Position numbers and translations under genes: made by a program. A stretch of DNA of 64,000 bases from Primula veris (taxonomy: Eukaryota; Streptophyta; Magnoliopsida; Ericales; Primulaceae). How positions within the stretch are numbered: position 1 is the stretch's first letter; every line of letters starts with the position of its first letter. Below, in pieces: positions 33,898 through 45,066 of this stretch. The notes beneath the pieces are model-generated. The model did not search any database. It was not told where the DNA came from and worked only from the letters and a program-made list of their open reading frames with translations. The DNA is taken from positions 26,135,060-26,199,059 of the forward strand of contig OY821742.1 of the NCBI GenBank assembly GCA_963682055.1. Direction: 5' to 3'.

Positions 33898-35162
33898 AAT
33901 AACGTCTACACAAATCTAAAGCAAACATGGACCTCTCATGCCACCTACCCCAGTCCGTAAGGTAGGTCATTCCCTATCCCCTCGGCCGTCTTCTGTCCCC
34001 GGAATTAGGAAGAGACAGAGACCATTGCTAACATAAAAGTAGATTTAAAGTGCGCACTTGGACCTCTCATGCCACTCGTCCCAGTCCGTAAGACGAGTCA
34101 TTCCCTATCCCCACGGCCGTCTTCTGTCCCCGGAATTAGGAAGAGACAGAGACCATTGCTAATGTATCAATATTAAGGCCTCGGCCAATAATATTATACT
34201 ATTCATATAACACAATCTCATACGTATAAATATTAAGGCCTCGGCCAATAATATTATACTATTCAAATAACACCATCTCATACGTCACTTAACGTAATAC
34301 AACATAATCCAAAAGCATAGGTGCTAGATTCACAACTAGCCAAACAAGTCTAATCAACATAAAAACTCATTCAGGCGTTTTAACAAACACCTTGTATGCG
34401 CAACATAAAACTCATCTTTATTCAACAATAATTTACCCAATTCTATCAACAACCATAATAATACATAATCAACGCATATAATACGCAACCCAATAATATT
34501 ATCATTAATCCGAAATCAAAAGACTAAATCCACAACTAATCCAAAATCAAATAAGTGAATTAAAAATATAACAACTAAACCCCAATTAACAAATTAAGAA
34601 CATAATTAATATAAAAGGCAAAAACCCCCAATTTATACTAAACGTAAAACCTAATCCTAACATACACCCTCGTCTAGTCGCAATGGATAACCCCCGTTAC
34701 TTTAGCGTGTAGAGGAGATGCTTCCGATAAGAACCCGCTAACGGTGGTTTCCTCTTCTTCTTCTTCTTCTTCTTTTTCTCTATTTTCTCTCTTTTTCTCT
34801 CTTGTGTTTGGCTGGTTTTAGGTTTGTTTTTGAAATAAGTGGGCTGATTTTTGGTTTAGAAAAAACTGTTTTTAGATAGTTTGTGGTAACGAACTATTTG
34901 GTCCCCAAAGTTCTAAAAGCTAACTTTTAATCCAAAAATGTTAATAAACTACTCAATAATACAAATCTTTAGAAATAAACCTATTGGGTCCTTTTTATTA
35001 ATAAAAATAGTAACAGGTTTTTAAAATAAAGTTTTTCGGAAGAGTTTCGGTTTTTGGCTAAAAATTAGTCGAGTGACCGGTTTTTAGTAAAATTTTGAAT
35101 AAAACGTTTTTGGATAAATTAAATCATAATTAAAATTACTTATAAAAATACGGGATGTTACA
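33898..35162 (-). mobile_element. Truncated 3' LTR of a Tekay-like gypsy element
   Basis: The minus strand starts TGTAACATCCCG at 35,162 and is related throughout to the solo LTR at 3,864-6,094, with scattered differences. It includes the TC-rich run (GAA on the minus strand) near 34,755, the GGCCGAGGCC boxes near 34,180-34,245, and two of the hairpin repeat units (33,925-34,160). It ends abruptly at 33,898 against copia-4, so roughly the last 560 bp of the LTR are missing. Confidence 0.85.
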
Positions 35163-35460
35163 ACTAACCCTCCTTAAAAGAATTTCGTCCCGAAATTTCC
35201 TCTCTAAACAACTATACCCATAAATGATAAACGTACAATAAGACCATAAGAATTTAAACGCTCAATTCGTGTCATAATAAAAATAAAATAAAATACGTAG
35301 GGTTCACAACCCGTAACAACTCCATAACATAAACACATGAACAATATGTAATAATCTCAAATAAGGTAATCACCTATATGCAATATCAAACATAATAAAA
35401 GACAACTCTGTAAACTATAGGCATTACAACTAAAATAAACTCCAAACTCTTGGCGTTACA
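35163..35460 (-). mobile_element. 3' end of the gypsy internal region
   Basis: Immediately upstream (minus strand) of the LTR. The text gggacgaaattcttttaagg followed by aggg is the usual pol-end and polypurine-tract sequence of plant chromoviruses. This identifies the adjacent LTR as a 3' LTR. Only about 300 bp are left, without a full domain. Confidence 0.7.
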
Positions 35461-36129
35461 ATAGACAAGTACATTTACATTCCAGTCACATAGAATTGGA
35501 GCGGTGGATCGGTGTTTACCCCTTTTGGTAGGCCTCTAATGAGTCACATTTTAGTTTGCTTTGGTTTATATATTAGCATATTAGAGGTCATTAATTCATA
35601 TTATTCACTTGTGCTTTTGTATGGAGGCCGGCCCGTTCTGGTGTTAACCTTACATAAGATGTTTAGGTCTTAGTTTGTTGGGTGGTTGTCGAGGGTTCAT
35701 TTCATTTTAACTTTTTAAGCTATTAGCTGGATTTTTCGCATATAGCAAGAAAAGAGAAACTAGTTTTTTCAGGTTAGAAAATGTTAGTTCCCCATCTATC
35801 ATCGCAGTGTATTTTATTTATTACCCAGTAAAACTTCTCATCTCTTTATCTAAGCTTACCACAACCTTGAGAAAGCATGTCTTACAAAATTCAACTAAAA
35901 AAGGTTTCAAGACAAAGTTTAATTGCAGTATGACTGTATGAGTAACTCGAATACAAGACCCTGAAAAAATAGTTACTTCTATCGGTCTATGACAATGATG
36001 TTACAAGTCAAAATATTAAACACATAAAAACCAACAAATTTAGAGAACAGCCAACGTCTTTTGAATATTTTTTGCAAAAAGTAAGGTAACCGAAGAGAGA
36101 AACGTTTAGGCTGGATTTTTTGTGCTACT
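35461..36129. other. Unassigned stretch
   Basis: No gene or element recognised. A moderately GC-richer block at 35,490-35,700 (aggcctctaatgagtcac, ggaggccggcccgttctgg) differs from its surroundings and may be an old TE remnant. Confidence 0.4.
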
Positions 36130-36414
36130 CTATGAACTCCACTCTAGAAATTTAACAGTAGCTTGTTTTTTTAATTTTTTCCTTCTCGACTTGAAAAGCC
36201 TTTGCAAGTAAGTCTTCAGGAATTGACAGGTTTGATCCAAAATGAGGACATTCCCGAGAGTTTCGCTATTAAAACCTTCAATAACAGTTGCATTACGATT
36301 TCCAACATTGCGTTGATAATGGACTAAACCATGGGGGAATACCCACACATCACTCTTCTGCGGTAATTTTGTGACCAACTTGTTTTTTTTTTTTTGAGAA
36401 TAAGCAGTGACCAT
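36130..36414 (-). pseudogene. Germin-like protein (cupin) C-terminal fragment, frameshifted
   Basis: The minus strand reads NKLVTKLPQKSDVWVFPHG, LVHYQRNVGNRNATVIEGFN and SETLGNVLI. The block KGDVxVFPxGLVHFQxNVG is the second cupin motif of germin-like proteins, apoplastic manganese enzymes of the cell wall. After GNVLI a one-base shift moves the expected end into another frame: FGSNLSIPEDLLAKAFQV, then EKEKIKKTSYC and a stop at about 36,150. The frame upstream ends at a homopolymer (36,383-36,396, poly-T on plus), where the family needs more cupin sequence. No first cupin motif or signal peptide is present. Last-exon remnant of a pseudogene. Confidence 0.75.
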
Positions 36415-36790
36415 ATCATTAAAGACGAAAAGAAACTTGGTTTAGCACAAGTTTCTAACTCAAGCCAAAACTAGCTAAAAGAGTCTTTTTAAATAACTAC
36501 AATTATACAAATGAATGAAGAGAAAAAACTTACTCCATATTATATAATTTTATCAATAGTTTACCAGATTTCTCTGTTCGATTAACCATAAGAGATAAAA
36601 TTATATATAAGCATGCGCAAAAGAATGATTACACCTTGAGAATGCTAAACGTTATGCTTGTAAAGGTGACCAAAAGAGACCACTGTTTTGAGTTGTTTCC
36701 ATGCATGTAACTTGCAAACTTGGTTAAAGTCTGAGCTCCCAAGCAAAATAGGTCAAATGCAATACGTAAGTGGGCGGTGGTTTTCTATAT
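36415..36790. other. Upstream stretch of the small coiled-coil ORFs
   Basis: AT-rich, no gene recognised. Likely promoter region for 36,835 onward if that gene is real. Confidence 0.4.
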
Positions 36791-36791
36791 G

Positions 36792-36800
36792 GCTATAAAA
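36792..36800 (+). promoter_or_regulatory. TATA box upstream of the small coiled-coil ORF
   Basis: gctataaaat lies about 43 bp before the ATG at 36,835. Good match to a plant TATA box and the only clean TATA-plus-ATG pairing of a non-TE ORF in this section. The leader between them would be short. Confidence 0.45.
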
Positions 36801-36834
36801 TCAGTGGAAGAACAAGCACCACTGCACTAGCAAA

Positions 36835-37175
36835 ATGTCTGAGTATACAAAGTGGTTAGAAAGCTCTGTATTTTGGCATGAAATAAGAGATAATGAACTG
36901 AGAGGGATTTTAGCTAGTCTCTCTCAAGAACTTGAGACTCTCAGAGAGAAGTATGAGAACTTGCAGGGTAAGAATATATTTAGACTGGGTGGTTTGAGAT
37001 GAGTTTACTGGAGCAAAAGAGGGTAGAGGAGTTTAAGGCCAAGTTGGCCAAGGAAAATGAAAAATTGAGGAAGAGATTAGCTGACAAAGAAGGTGAGCCA
37101 GAAATTGAGGAGGAGACCATAGTGCTAGGACTAGAGGTTCTTAAGAGTGGAAATGAGGTCAGGTTTGAACTTTGA
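36835..37175 (+). pseudogene. Small coiled-coil gene, two overlapping ORFs
   Basis: The first ORF, 36,835-37,002 (55 residues), begins MSEYTKWLESSVFWHEIRDN and becomes heptad-like: LRGILASLSQELETLREKYE. Its stop TGA overlaps an ATG (36,999, ATGA), opening a second frame of 58 residues to 37,175: MSLLEQKRVEEFKAKLAKEN, EKLRKRLADKEGEPEIEEE. Both parts are charged and leucine-rich like one continuous coiled coil. Either a frameshift broke one gene, or a short intron (GTAAGAATAT at 36,968) joins them. I do not recognise the family. Confidence 0.4.
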
Positions 37176-37541
37176 GATTGGAGAGCGTAGTGGGACAAAA
37201 GATGAAGGAAAGGAGAAGTCTCCACTTCAAGATTAGAAGCACCAGAGATGAAGAAGTTGTTGAAGTACTTTGTTTAGGGCCTTCTATCCATTGAATGGCT
37301 TGATGTAACATTGTTGTTCCAGTCCCTTTGATTGTTTTGTATGTCAAGCTCTTGGAAGTGAATTTTGAAACCTCCCATTGTCAACCTAATGACCTGCAAG
37401 GTATAAGTAGTTTATTCAAAAAATGTTATGCCCCCAGCTTTTTGCAATGTAAGTGTTTCAAGTGCTACTAGCTAGGAACTCTTAACATACTATTTATCTT
37501 GGTCTTAATATTTGAAATCATACCATTAATGTCTACTCTGC
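37176..37541. other. Unassigned stretch left of the LINE 3' end
   Basis: No gene recognised. It ends at a short T run (37,542-37,549) that I read as the LINE poly(A) tail on the minus strand. Confidence 0.5.
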
Positions 37542-38139
37542 TTTTTTTTATTTATGCAAGATCTCATTCCTTTCTTTCCAAATGATGTAAATGTAACGAG
37601 ATGGGATTAGCTTACCAAGTCTAGTGTGGAGGTTATTTACCTTTGAAGGTTAAGAAGAACTAGTTGGTCCAACCTTGCCATTCTTTGTCAGAGTAGCTAA
37701 GACCAGCTTTGAACAAAAGAGTTATGATAGTAGCATTAGAGACAGGGCAACTAAAGAAAATATGGTTAATATTTTTGCTAGCATTGTTGCACATAGCACA
37801 GATGTTGGTAGTGTTTGGGTACCAGTTAGTAATCTTATTAAGAGTAGGCAATCTGTTAAGAATTGCTTGCCACAACATGAAACTGAATTTATGAATATTG
37901 CCCTTGTATCAATAATATTATGATAAGCAACTCTATTCTTTTTGGTTCTAATATGGTTACAAGAAACACTAACAGAAAAATAACTAGAATTAAAATTGCA
38001 AATAATTTTGTTTGGACCAGAATTTACTCTAGGGTGAACAGAATCTTTGACATCATCAAGAAAAGAAAATAATCAATAGTGCTAGGCCAACACCACCTGT
38101 TATTCACAATAATAGCACTAAGATTTTCATTATGCTTAA
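37542..38139 (-). pseudogene. LINE C-terminal zinc-binding (zf-RVT) part and 3' end (unit B)
   Basis: Continuation of the LINE beyond copia-1. The minus strand reads SAIIVNNRWCWPSTIDYF near 38,110, then LWQAILNRLPTLNKITNWYP and CAMCNNASKNINHIFFSCP, the C-x2-C-x7-H-x4-C zinc-binding domain found after the RT in plant L1 elements. It ends with YIYIIWKERNEI and a short A-tract at 37,549-37,542. With the parts at 43,099-44,351 and 50,389-51,314 it forms one LINE of about 2.8 kb after removing the insertions. Frames shift several times. Confidence 0.8.
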
Positions 38140-38384
38140 TATTATCATGTATATTTACTTTTTTACATGTTGTATACTATATAATACATTTTGAGGTTTA
38201 TATGTATTTAGTTGGTAAGTGTTGGGGTCTCTAATGTAAATATTATTAGTACATAACCTGAATGTATAAAACGTATAAGTCAACACTGAAATAATACAGC
38301 CAAAGCGCTTTTCTTTTGTGGTTCTTCTCTCTTCGCTGTTCTTTTTGCTCTTCTCCTCAATCAAACCATGTAAGTTTTCTAATA
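38140..38384 (+). repeat. copia-1 5' LTR (unit B)
   Basis: 245 bp with the same ends as the 3' LTR. Followed by the primer-binding site TGGTATCAGA at 38,385. Differences from the 3' LTR include catgta/caggta near the end and several in the first 30 bases. Confidence 0.87.
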
Positions 38385-38508
38385 TGGTATCAGATGTTCA
38401 TATTCTCTCTTGTTGATCGTTTAGCTTTTCTCTCAGTAAATTTCTACTCTTAATTTAACTTACAGTTAATTTGGTGGTTTTCTTATTTATAACTATTTTA
38501 AAGTAGTA

Positions 38509-39858
38509 TTGTCTTCCAAGGGTTATACCCCTACCTCTACTTCTAGTCATGCTTCCGCTTCGAATAATATTGTTGCTAATAGTGTTATTGATATACATAG
38601 CCCTTATTATCTTCACGCTAGTGATACAGCGGGTAGTAGTTTAGTTAATCCCATTTTGAATGGGATAAATTACCACACCTGGTGTAGGGCGATGACAATG
38701 GTTATTGGAGTAAAGAACAAAATGGGTTCTATTGATGGTTCTTTGGGTTTCCCTAATTCCGATGATTCTATGCATCACTCGTGGAAGAGATACAATTGGG
38801 TTGTACAATCTTGGATAGTAAATTCCGTTAGTCCGGATATTTGCCAGTCTATTTTATATGTCGACACTGCTGAACAAATGTGGAAGGTTTTAAAACAGAG
38901 ATATACTCAAGGAAGGGAGCCTAAAATTTACGAATTGCACAAGTCTTTGCACTCCCTTACCCAAGTAACTCAGTCTATTACAGAATACTTCACGAAACTA
39001 CAGATAATCTGGAATAGTTTGAATATGTTTAATCCTTTACCCACTTGCTCTTGTGGTGTACTTAATGGATGTTCTTGCAATTTTATGAGTAAGTTACAAG
39101 AGAGAGAACAAACCTATTTTCGTATGGTGTTTCTCATGGGATTAAATGATGATTTTTCCAAAGAGAGAAGCCATATATTAATGATGAAACCTATCCCCCC
39201 GTTGGATGACGTCTTCTCACTCTTATGCTCAGAGGAATCTACTAGACTTGCGAACACCTCTTCTCGTGACTACTCCGAAAGTATGGTTTTAGCTGTTAAC
39301 CACAATTCCAATTTGAAGAATACTTTTGCTCAGGGGTCTAAAACATCTATGCAATGCTCTTACTGCCAAGGAATAAACCATGTCCGAGAAACATGTTATA
39401 AGCTTCACGGATATCCGTTGAACTACAGGACTAAAGATCCTAACCATAGACCGAAACAAAATCAAGGAAGAGGCAAAAGCAAGGGAATTTTGGGGTACAA
39501 ACCTCATCCTTATTCGGCAAACCAAGTATCTGCACATTTAATTGGAGCTCTTGCAAGCTATAACTCACACGATCCCTGTTCTGCATCTCCAATGCATACT
39601 CATACAAGCACAGCAGCTCCAACTTCTTATTACAGTGGTCCTCATTATTCGATGCACGAATCTCCTCAGATGGCGGAATATGTGAACTTCAATTATTCTT
39701 TTACACCAGCACAGTTCAACCATCTTTGCAGTATTGTACAATCTCACGGACAGGGACAATTACTACCTTTTTCTCAAAACAAAAGTGCTCAATCCAGTGT
39801 TACTAAGAGTGTTGCTAACATCCCTTTCTCCAACATGGCTTTTACAGGTAGTTTTTAA
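38509..39858 (+). pseudogene. copia-1 gag
   Basis: About 449 codons, open throughout. The amino-terminal block is SPYYLHASDTAGSSLVNPIL (the gag_3-type YLHPSDNPGxxLV motif), followed by LNGINYHTWCRAMTMVIGVK and YWxLxxRYTQGREPKIYEL-type capsid text. A zinc-knuckle region CSYCQGINHVRETCYKLHGY lies near 39,355-39,415. The expected start codon is TTG (38,509-38,511) instead of ATG, and the next in-frame ATG lies inside the capsid region, so translation is probably impaired even though the frame is open. Follows the 5' LTR by 125 bp. Not seen in unit A, where it would lie left of the window. Confidence 0.82.
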
Positions 39859-40309
39859 AAAAATATTAAAACCCCATGGTTAGTGGATACCGAGGTAAGT
39901 GAACATATGGTTAGCTCTTTGACACTTCTCACCAACGTGATTGGAACTATGGACACTTATGTTTATTTACCAAATGGGTTAAGGTTCCAGCAACTCATGT
40001 AGGGAATGTAGTATTCAAATCTGGTTTGACATTGAATAATGTTCTCCGTGTTCCCACATTTGGGTTCAATTTAATATCAGCTAGTAAATTGACGAAATAT
40101 CAGAATTGTTGTCTTATCTTTTACTATTAAATGTTGTTAGAGGTTTAAAGTTTCAAAATTATCTGTCCAAACACCTTTGGGGTGAGTGTGTGTTAACGGC
40201 TGCTTATCTCATAAACAGATTACCAACACCGGTACTTGATAATAAATCTCCTTTTGAAATATTGTTTGGTAAATAACCTTCCCTCAGTCATCTCCGAGTA
40301 TTTGGATGT
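39859..40309 (+). pseudogene. copia-1 protease and integrase remnants
   Basis: TPWLVDTEVSEHMVSSLTLL is the protease active-site block with DTG replaced by DTE. NNVLRVPTFGFNLISASKLT follows. Near 40,135 the text jumps to the end of integrase ([27 protein letters not shown]). The zinc-binding HHCC block and the DDE core are missing. An internal deletion of roughly 700-900 bp is inferred from the usual family length. Confidence 0.75.
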
Positions 40310-41239
40310 TTGGCCTATGCTTGCACACTTACTCAGCAACGATCAAAATTTGATCCCTGGGCAAGAAAATGCATTTTTGTTGGTTACCCATTTGGCGTAA
40401 AGGGATATAAGCTATACGACATTGAAAAGAGACAAGTTTTTGTATCTAGAGATGTTTCGTTTTATGAGGATAAATTTCCTTTTCTTTTGCAGACTTCTCA
40501 TTCACCTACTACAAATATACCTTATCCTGATTTTCATATATTTCCTTCTTCTTCTGTTCAAGACGATTTTCCATCCACAACTTCTTCCGAATATGTTTCT
40601 CATTCTTCTTCTTTTCATGATAACCCCTCTCAAAGTCAGTCTATTGTACCTTCCTCCTCCTCACATATTCCACTTTCGCAAGTTAGAAAATCTGGTAGGG
40701 CAACTAATCCTCCAACCTATTTGAAGGATTTTTATTGTTCTTTGGCTCAAGGACAAACTCCAGTATCTACTAACCCTCATGACTTGAAAATTTCCATTAA
40801 TTATAATAAAATTTCTAAAGAGCATAGGAAGTTTTGTCTTGCTATATCATCTGTTTCGGAACCATCCTCATTTCGTATAGCTTCAAAAGATCCCAAGTGG
40901 ATTGAAGCAATGAGAACCGAGGTTCAAACTTTGCAACAAAATTTCACTTGGAGTGTTGTGCATCTCCCGAATGGCAAACACCCGATAAGATGCAAATGGA
41001 TTTTCAAAAGCAAACACAAAGCTGACGGCTCAGTCGAGAGATACAAAGCGAGACTAGTAGCCAAGGGGTTCACTCAACTAGAAGGGATTGGTTATGAAGC
41101 CACTTTTAGCCCCGTGGCTAAGATGACTACGGTTAGAACTCTATTAGCCGTTGTTGTTGCTAAAAATTGGAACTTGATCCAACTAGATGTTAATAACGCT
41201 TTTCTGCATGGAGAGTATCTACTCAACCTCATGACTTGA
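40310..41239 (+). pseudogene. copia-1 integrase C-terminus, hinge and first RT segment
   Basis: Begins in [20 protein letters not shown] and [17 protein letters not shown] (the GYxxxxKGY block after integrase). A serine-rich hinge and the RT start [40 protein letters not shown] and [11 protein letters not shown] follow. The frame then breaks off into YLLNLMT because a second copy of the preceding 452 bp starts here. This first segment keeps more family-typical residues (SPVAKM, NAFLHGE) than the second. Confidence 0.85.
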
Positions 41240-41665
41240 AAATTTCCATTAATTATAATAACATTTCTAAAGAGCATAGGAAGTTTTGTCTTGCTATCTC
41301 ATCTGTTTCGAAACCATCCTCATTTCGTATAGCTTCGAAAGATCCCAACTGGATTGAAGCAATGAGAACCGAGGTTCAATCTTTGCAACAAAATTTCACT
41401 TGCAGTGTTGTGGCTCTCCCGAATGGCAAACACCCGATAGGATGCAAATGGATTTTCAAAAGCAAACACAAAGCTGACGGCTCAGTCGAGAGATACAAAA
41501 CGAGATTAGTAGCCAAGGGGTTCACTCAACTAGAAGGGATTGGTTATGAAGCCACTTTTATCCCCATGGCTAAGATGACTACGGTTAGAACTCTATTAGC
41601 CGTTGCTGTTGCTAAAAATTGGAACTTGATCCAACTAGATGTTAATAACGCTTTTATGCATGGAG
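40762..41665 (+). repeat. 452-bp tandem duplication inside copia-1 RT
   Basis: 40,762-41,213 and 41,214-41,665 are direct repeats starting agtatctact and ending catggag, with roughly 5 percent difference. 452 is not a multiple of three, so the frame is lost. The right-hand unit continues into the rest of RT. Confidence 0.9.
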
Positions 41666-42779
41666 AGCTAGACGAAGAAGTCTACATGTAGCTTCCTTCG
41701 GGTCTTGTAAAAGAAAATACTAATCTTGTTTGCAAATTACAAAAGTCTTTATACAGAATTAAACAAGCGAGTAGACAATTGTTTAATAAATTAGCCAGAG
41801 ATTTGCGCCACCAAGGTTTTAAACAGTCATTGGCAGACCAATCTCTATTTACTATACAAAAGAAAAATTCATTTTGGGCTCTTTTAGTATATGTTGATGA
41901 CATAATCTTAGCCGATAATAACAATTTTCTTATTTCTACTACAAAGAGTTTTTTGGATAAATCTTTCAAAATAAAGGACCTAGGCCCGCTGCATTATTTC
42001 TTGGGCTTAGAAGTTTCACGAACAAAAGACGGGTTACATTTGTGTCAGAGAAAATACTCTCTCGGGCTACTTGAAAGTTCTGGACAATTAGGTTCTAAGC
42101 CTGTAAGTTCTCATATGGAACCAAATCTTAAACTCACTGAAAATGCACCTGACCCTTTGCAAGATCCTCTACTCTATAGACGACTTATTGGGAAGCTCAT
42201 TTATCTGACCATTACGAGGCCAAATCTTAGTTATGCCGTAAACACGTTGAGTCAGTTTATGCCCAGTCCATGTAAAGTTCATATGAATGCTGCTATCAGG
42301 GTCCTTAAATATGTGAAGGGCAATCCTGCCCAAGGCCTCTTTTTCCTGTCTAATAATAAGTTGGTTTTAAAAGCATATACTGATGCGGATTGGGCCTCGT
42401 GTATTGATACGAGGCGGTCGATTTCTGGTTTTTGCTTATTTTTGGGTGAATTTCTTGTTTCATGTAAAAGTAAGAAACAAAATGTGGTGTCGAGAAGTTC
42501 CACGGAAGCCGAATATCGAGCTCTTGCTGACACAACAACTGAGACTGTCTGGTTTGCACAATTACTCGCAGACTTGACAGTTCCATTTTCTGGCCCGATT
42601 GCTATCTTTACTGATAGCAAATCTGCAATTGCGCTGGCTCACAATTCTGTTCAACATGAACGAACCAAACACATATAAATCGACTGTCACTTCGTCAGAG
42701 ACAAGATTCTTGAAGAAAAAGTACACCTTTTACATGTCTACTCACGGTATCAACTCCCAGACATATTCACCAAAGCTCT
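41236..42779 (+). pseudogene. copia-1 reverse transcriptase and RNase H (unit B)
   Basis: Counterpart of 33-1,576 with the same TAG after DEEVYM (41,689) and TAA in KHI-IDCHFVRDK. YVDDIIL box near 41,895; RNase H AYTDADWA and SRSSTEAEYRALA near 42,370-42,530. Three base differences from unit A were noticed, changing SLQQ/ALQQ and VALP/VPLP in the RT start and one site near 42,780. Confidence 0.9.
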
Positions 42780-42853
42780 CAGTTTTCCTTTGCTTTGTTC
42801 CTTACTGGACAAGATGGGAATTCAGACTCTTCACTCTCCATCTTGAGGGGGGC

Positions 42854-43098
42854 TATTATCATGTATATTTGTTTTTTGGCATGTTGTATACTATATAATA
42901 CATTTTGAGGTTTATATGTAGTTAGTTGGTAAGTTCTGGGGCCTCTAATGCAAATATTATTAGTACATAAGCTGAATGTATAGAACGTATAAGTCAACAC
43001 TGAAATAATACAGCCAAAGCGCTTTTCTTCTGTGGTTCTTCTCTGTTCTCTGTTCTCTTTGCTCTTCTCTTCAATCAAACCAGGTAAGGTTTCTAATA
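42854..43098 (+). repeat. copia-1 3' LTR (unit B)
   Basis: 245 bp, identical by eye to the unit A copy. Preceded by the purine tract at 42,844-42,853 and followed by LINE sequence. Confidence 0.88.
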
Positions 43099-44351
43099 AA
43101 AGACATGATTACTCATAATGTTATGCATATGAGCTCTAGGAAAAATGGTGCCTATACTCAACCAATTATCATGCAAAAGAGAGATATTTGAATCATTGCC
43201 AATAACATCAGTGATAATGTGTTTTATAGATTCTCTGGACTTGAGAATTTTGTTTCAAGAATAACTAGATTTACCAGGAATTTTAATAGTCCAAATGTTC
43301 CTATCTTTGACTTAGTATTGAGGATTCATTGTTTCCAAAGAGTATCAGAGTTAGGGTAACATAAATTCCAAACATATTTAGAAATCAAAGCTTGGTTGCA
43401 TTCTTTGAGTTTTTTAATGCCGAGACCACCCCCAGAGTAAGGCAAGGAGACCAAGCCACTCTAGCATGGCTATTGGTGGCCTTACCACTCCACATGAAAT
43501 TAGCAATACTCTTCTCAATCTTCTTAGTAACAAAATAGGGAAGAATAAAATGGGACCACCAATAGATGCTGATGGAACAGATTCAATGAGTTGTATTCTC
43601 CCAGCATAGTTAAGAAATATACTAGTTCAACAGGTAATTCTCTTGATAATTTTGTTAACAAGTTCTTCACAATGAACCTTTTTAAGCTTAGAAGAAATGA
43701 GAGTAACACCCAAATATTTGACACGTAAAGTATGGTGAACAAAACCCAGAGAAGTAGAAATAGCATAAAGAGTGTCCTCATCAATGATGCAAGTAAACAT
43801 GAAGATTTTATTAGGATTAGCCCTAAGACCAGATAAATTAGAGAAAACATTAAGGGCATTCTTAAGAATATTAACAGAGTTAGCATCACCATTAGAAAAG
43901 AGAAGCACGTCATCAACAAAGCACAAGTGATTAAGTTCAAGTGTCCTGCAGTTCTTATGAAAAATGAACTCTTGAAATAAACAATGATCATTGAGGATAA
44001 GAGAGAGAACATTCATAGATATAACAAAAAGGTAAAGTGGTCACCCTGTCTTAAACCTCTAGAACCTTTGAAGTAACCTTTTAAGCCACCATTAACGAGC
44101 AAAGAGTAAGAAGGAGTAGATAATAGATATACAATCATGTATCCAATTAATCATAAAAGCAGGAAATCCCATCAGATCCAAAACATTTAAAATGAAAATC
44201 ACAGTTCAAAGAATCAAAAGCCTTAAGGAGATCCACTTTAAGAGTAATCCTAGGAGTACCTTTATCACTATGGTAATCATGCAAAAGTTCTTGAGCAAGC
44301 AAAATATTATCACTAATAGCCCTACCTTTAATAAAAACATATTGGTTATTA
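43099..44351 (-). pseudogene. LINE reverse transcriptase, C-terminal part (unit B)
   Basis: Same as 1,896-3,148, with CFVDDVLLFSNGD near 43,890 and LRANPNKIFMF. One base change (gagtc/gaatc near 44,213). Lies between copia-1 and the Harbinger element. Confidence 0.85.
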
Positions 44352-45066
44352 GGCTCTGTTTGTTTTGTAGTAAAATATTTACGGAGGGAAAATATTTTTC
44401 GGGTAAATTTTTACGGTGCAAACTTTTGTTTGCATTTTATTTACGGGTGTTTGGTGCGTCAAAGGTTTCCCATGGGAATTCTATTGAAATTCAAAAATCT
44501 ATTAGTTATTTAAATTAGACAAATTCGATGCATAAATAAATAAACATTGTTCATACTTTAAACAAAATATTTTAAGATGAAAAATATCAAAAAATAACTA
44601 AAAGTCACAAAAAATAACTAAAAGTCACAAAAATGAATAAGTTCGTGAAAGTATAAAAACATTAGTGATTAAAATCACAATTATTTTGACGGGAAAAAAG
44701 CTAAAAGTTCGTCTACTTTTCTGAAAGGAACTTCGTCAACCACTTTTTCTTTCCTGCATCTTTTTTTACGATAAATCTCATTGCCTCTATTTCATTTTTG
44801 TTGAGATAATCAAACGCATCTTCCAAGTCCGACTCGTCAAACCCCTCCATCTTTGTCACTTCATTGTACAAAATTCTAACATGCTCTTGATTATTATTGG
44901 TTATCAATGTTGCAGCTACATTAGCAACGCTATCGGCTAGTTTATCCAATTTATCTGTAACTTCTTCTCCAACTCTTTTTCATTTTCCATGGGACCTTGA
45001 TTGAGATATTGGAATATCTGGATTCTGTGAGAATACTTGAGTGCTTGTTATTTCTTCAACATCTAA

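Larger units (their letters stand above)
38140..43098 (+). mobile_element. copia-1, Ty1/copia element nested in the LINE (unit B, complete)
   Basis: LTRs 38,140-38,384 and 42,854-43,098, both 245 bp, diverged by several percent. Primer site TGGTATCAGA directly after the 5' LTR; purine tract at 42,844-42,853. Internal order: gag, a protease and integrase remnant with a large integrase deletion, a partly duplicated RT, and RNase H. LTR ends TATTA and TAATA form a small inverted repeat. The expected 5-bp target duplication is not clear (flanks cttaa and aaaga). LINE text on both sides shows that the target was the LINE. Confidence 0.88.

Noticed and set aside
38140..43098. Clean 5-bp target duplication for copia-1
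   Set aside because: Flanks cttaa and aaaga do not match; alternative LTR ends give only chance TAATA matches.
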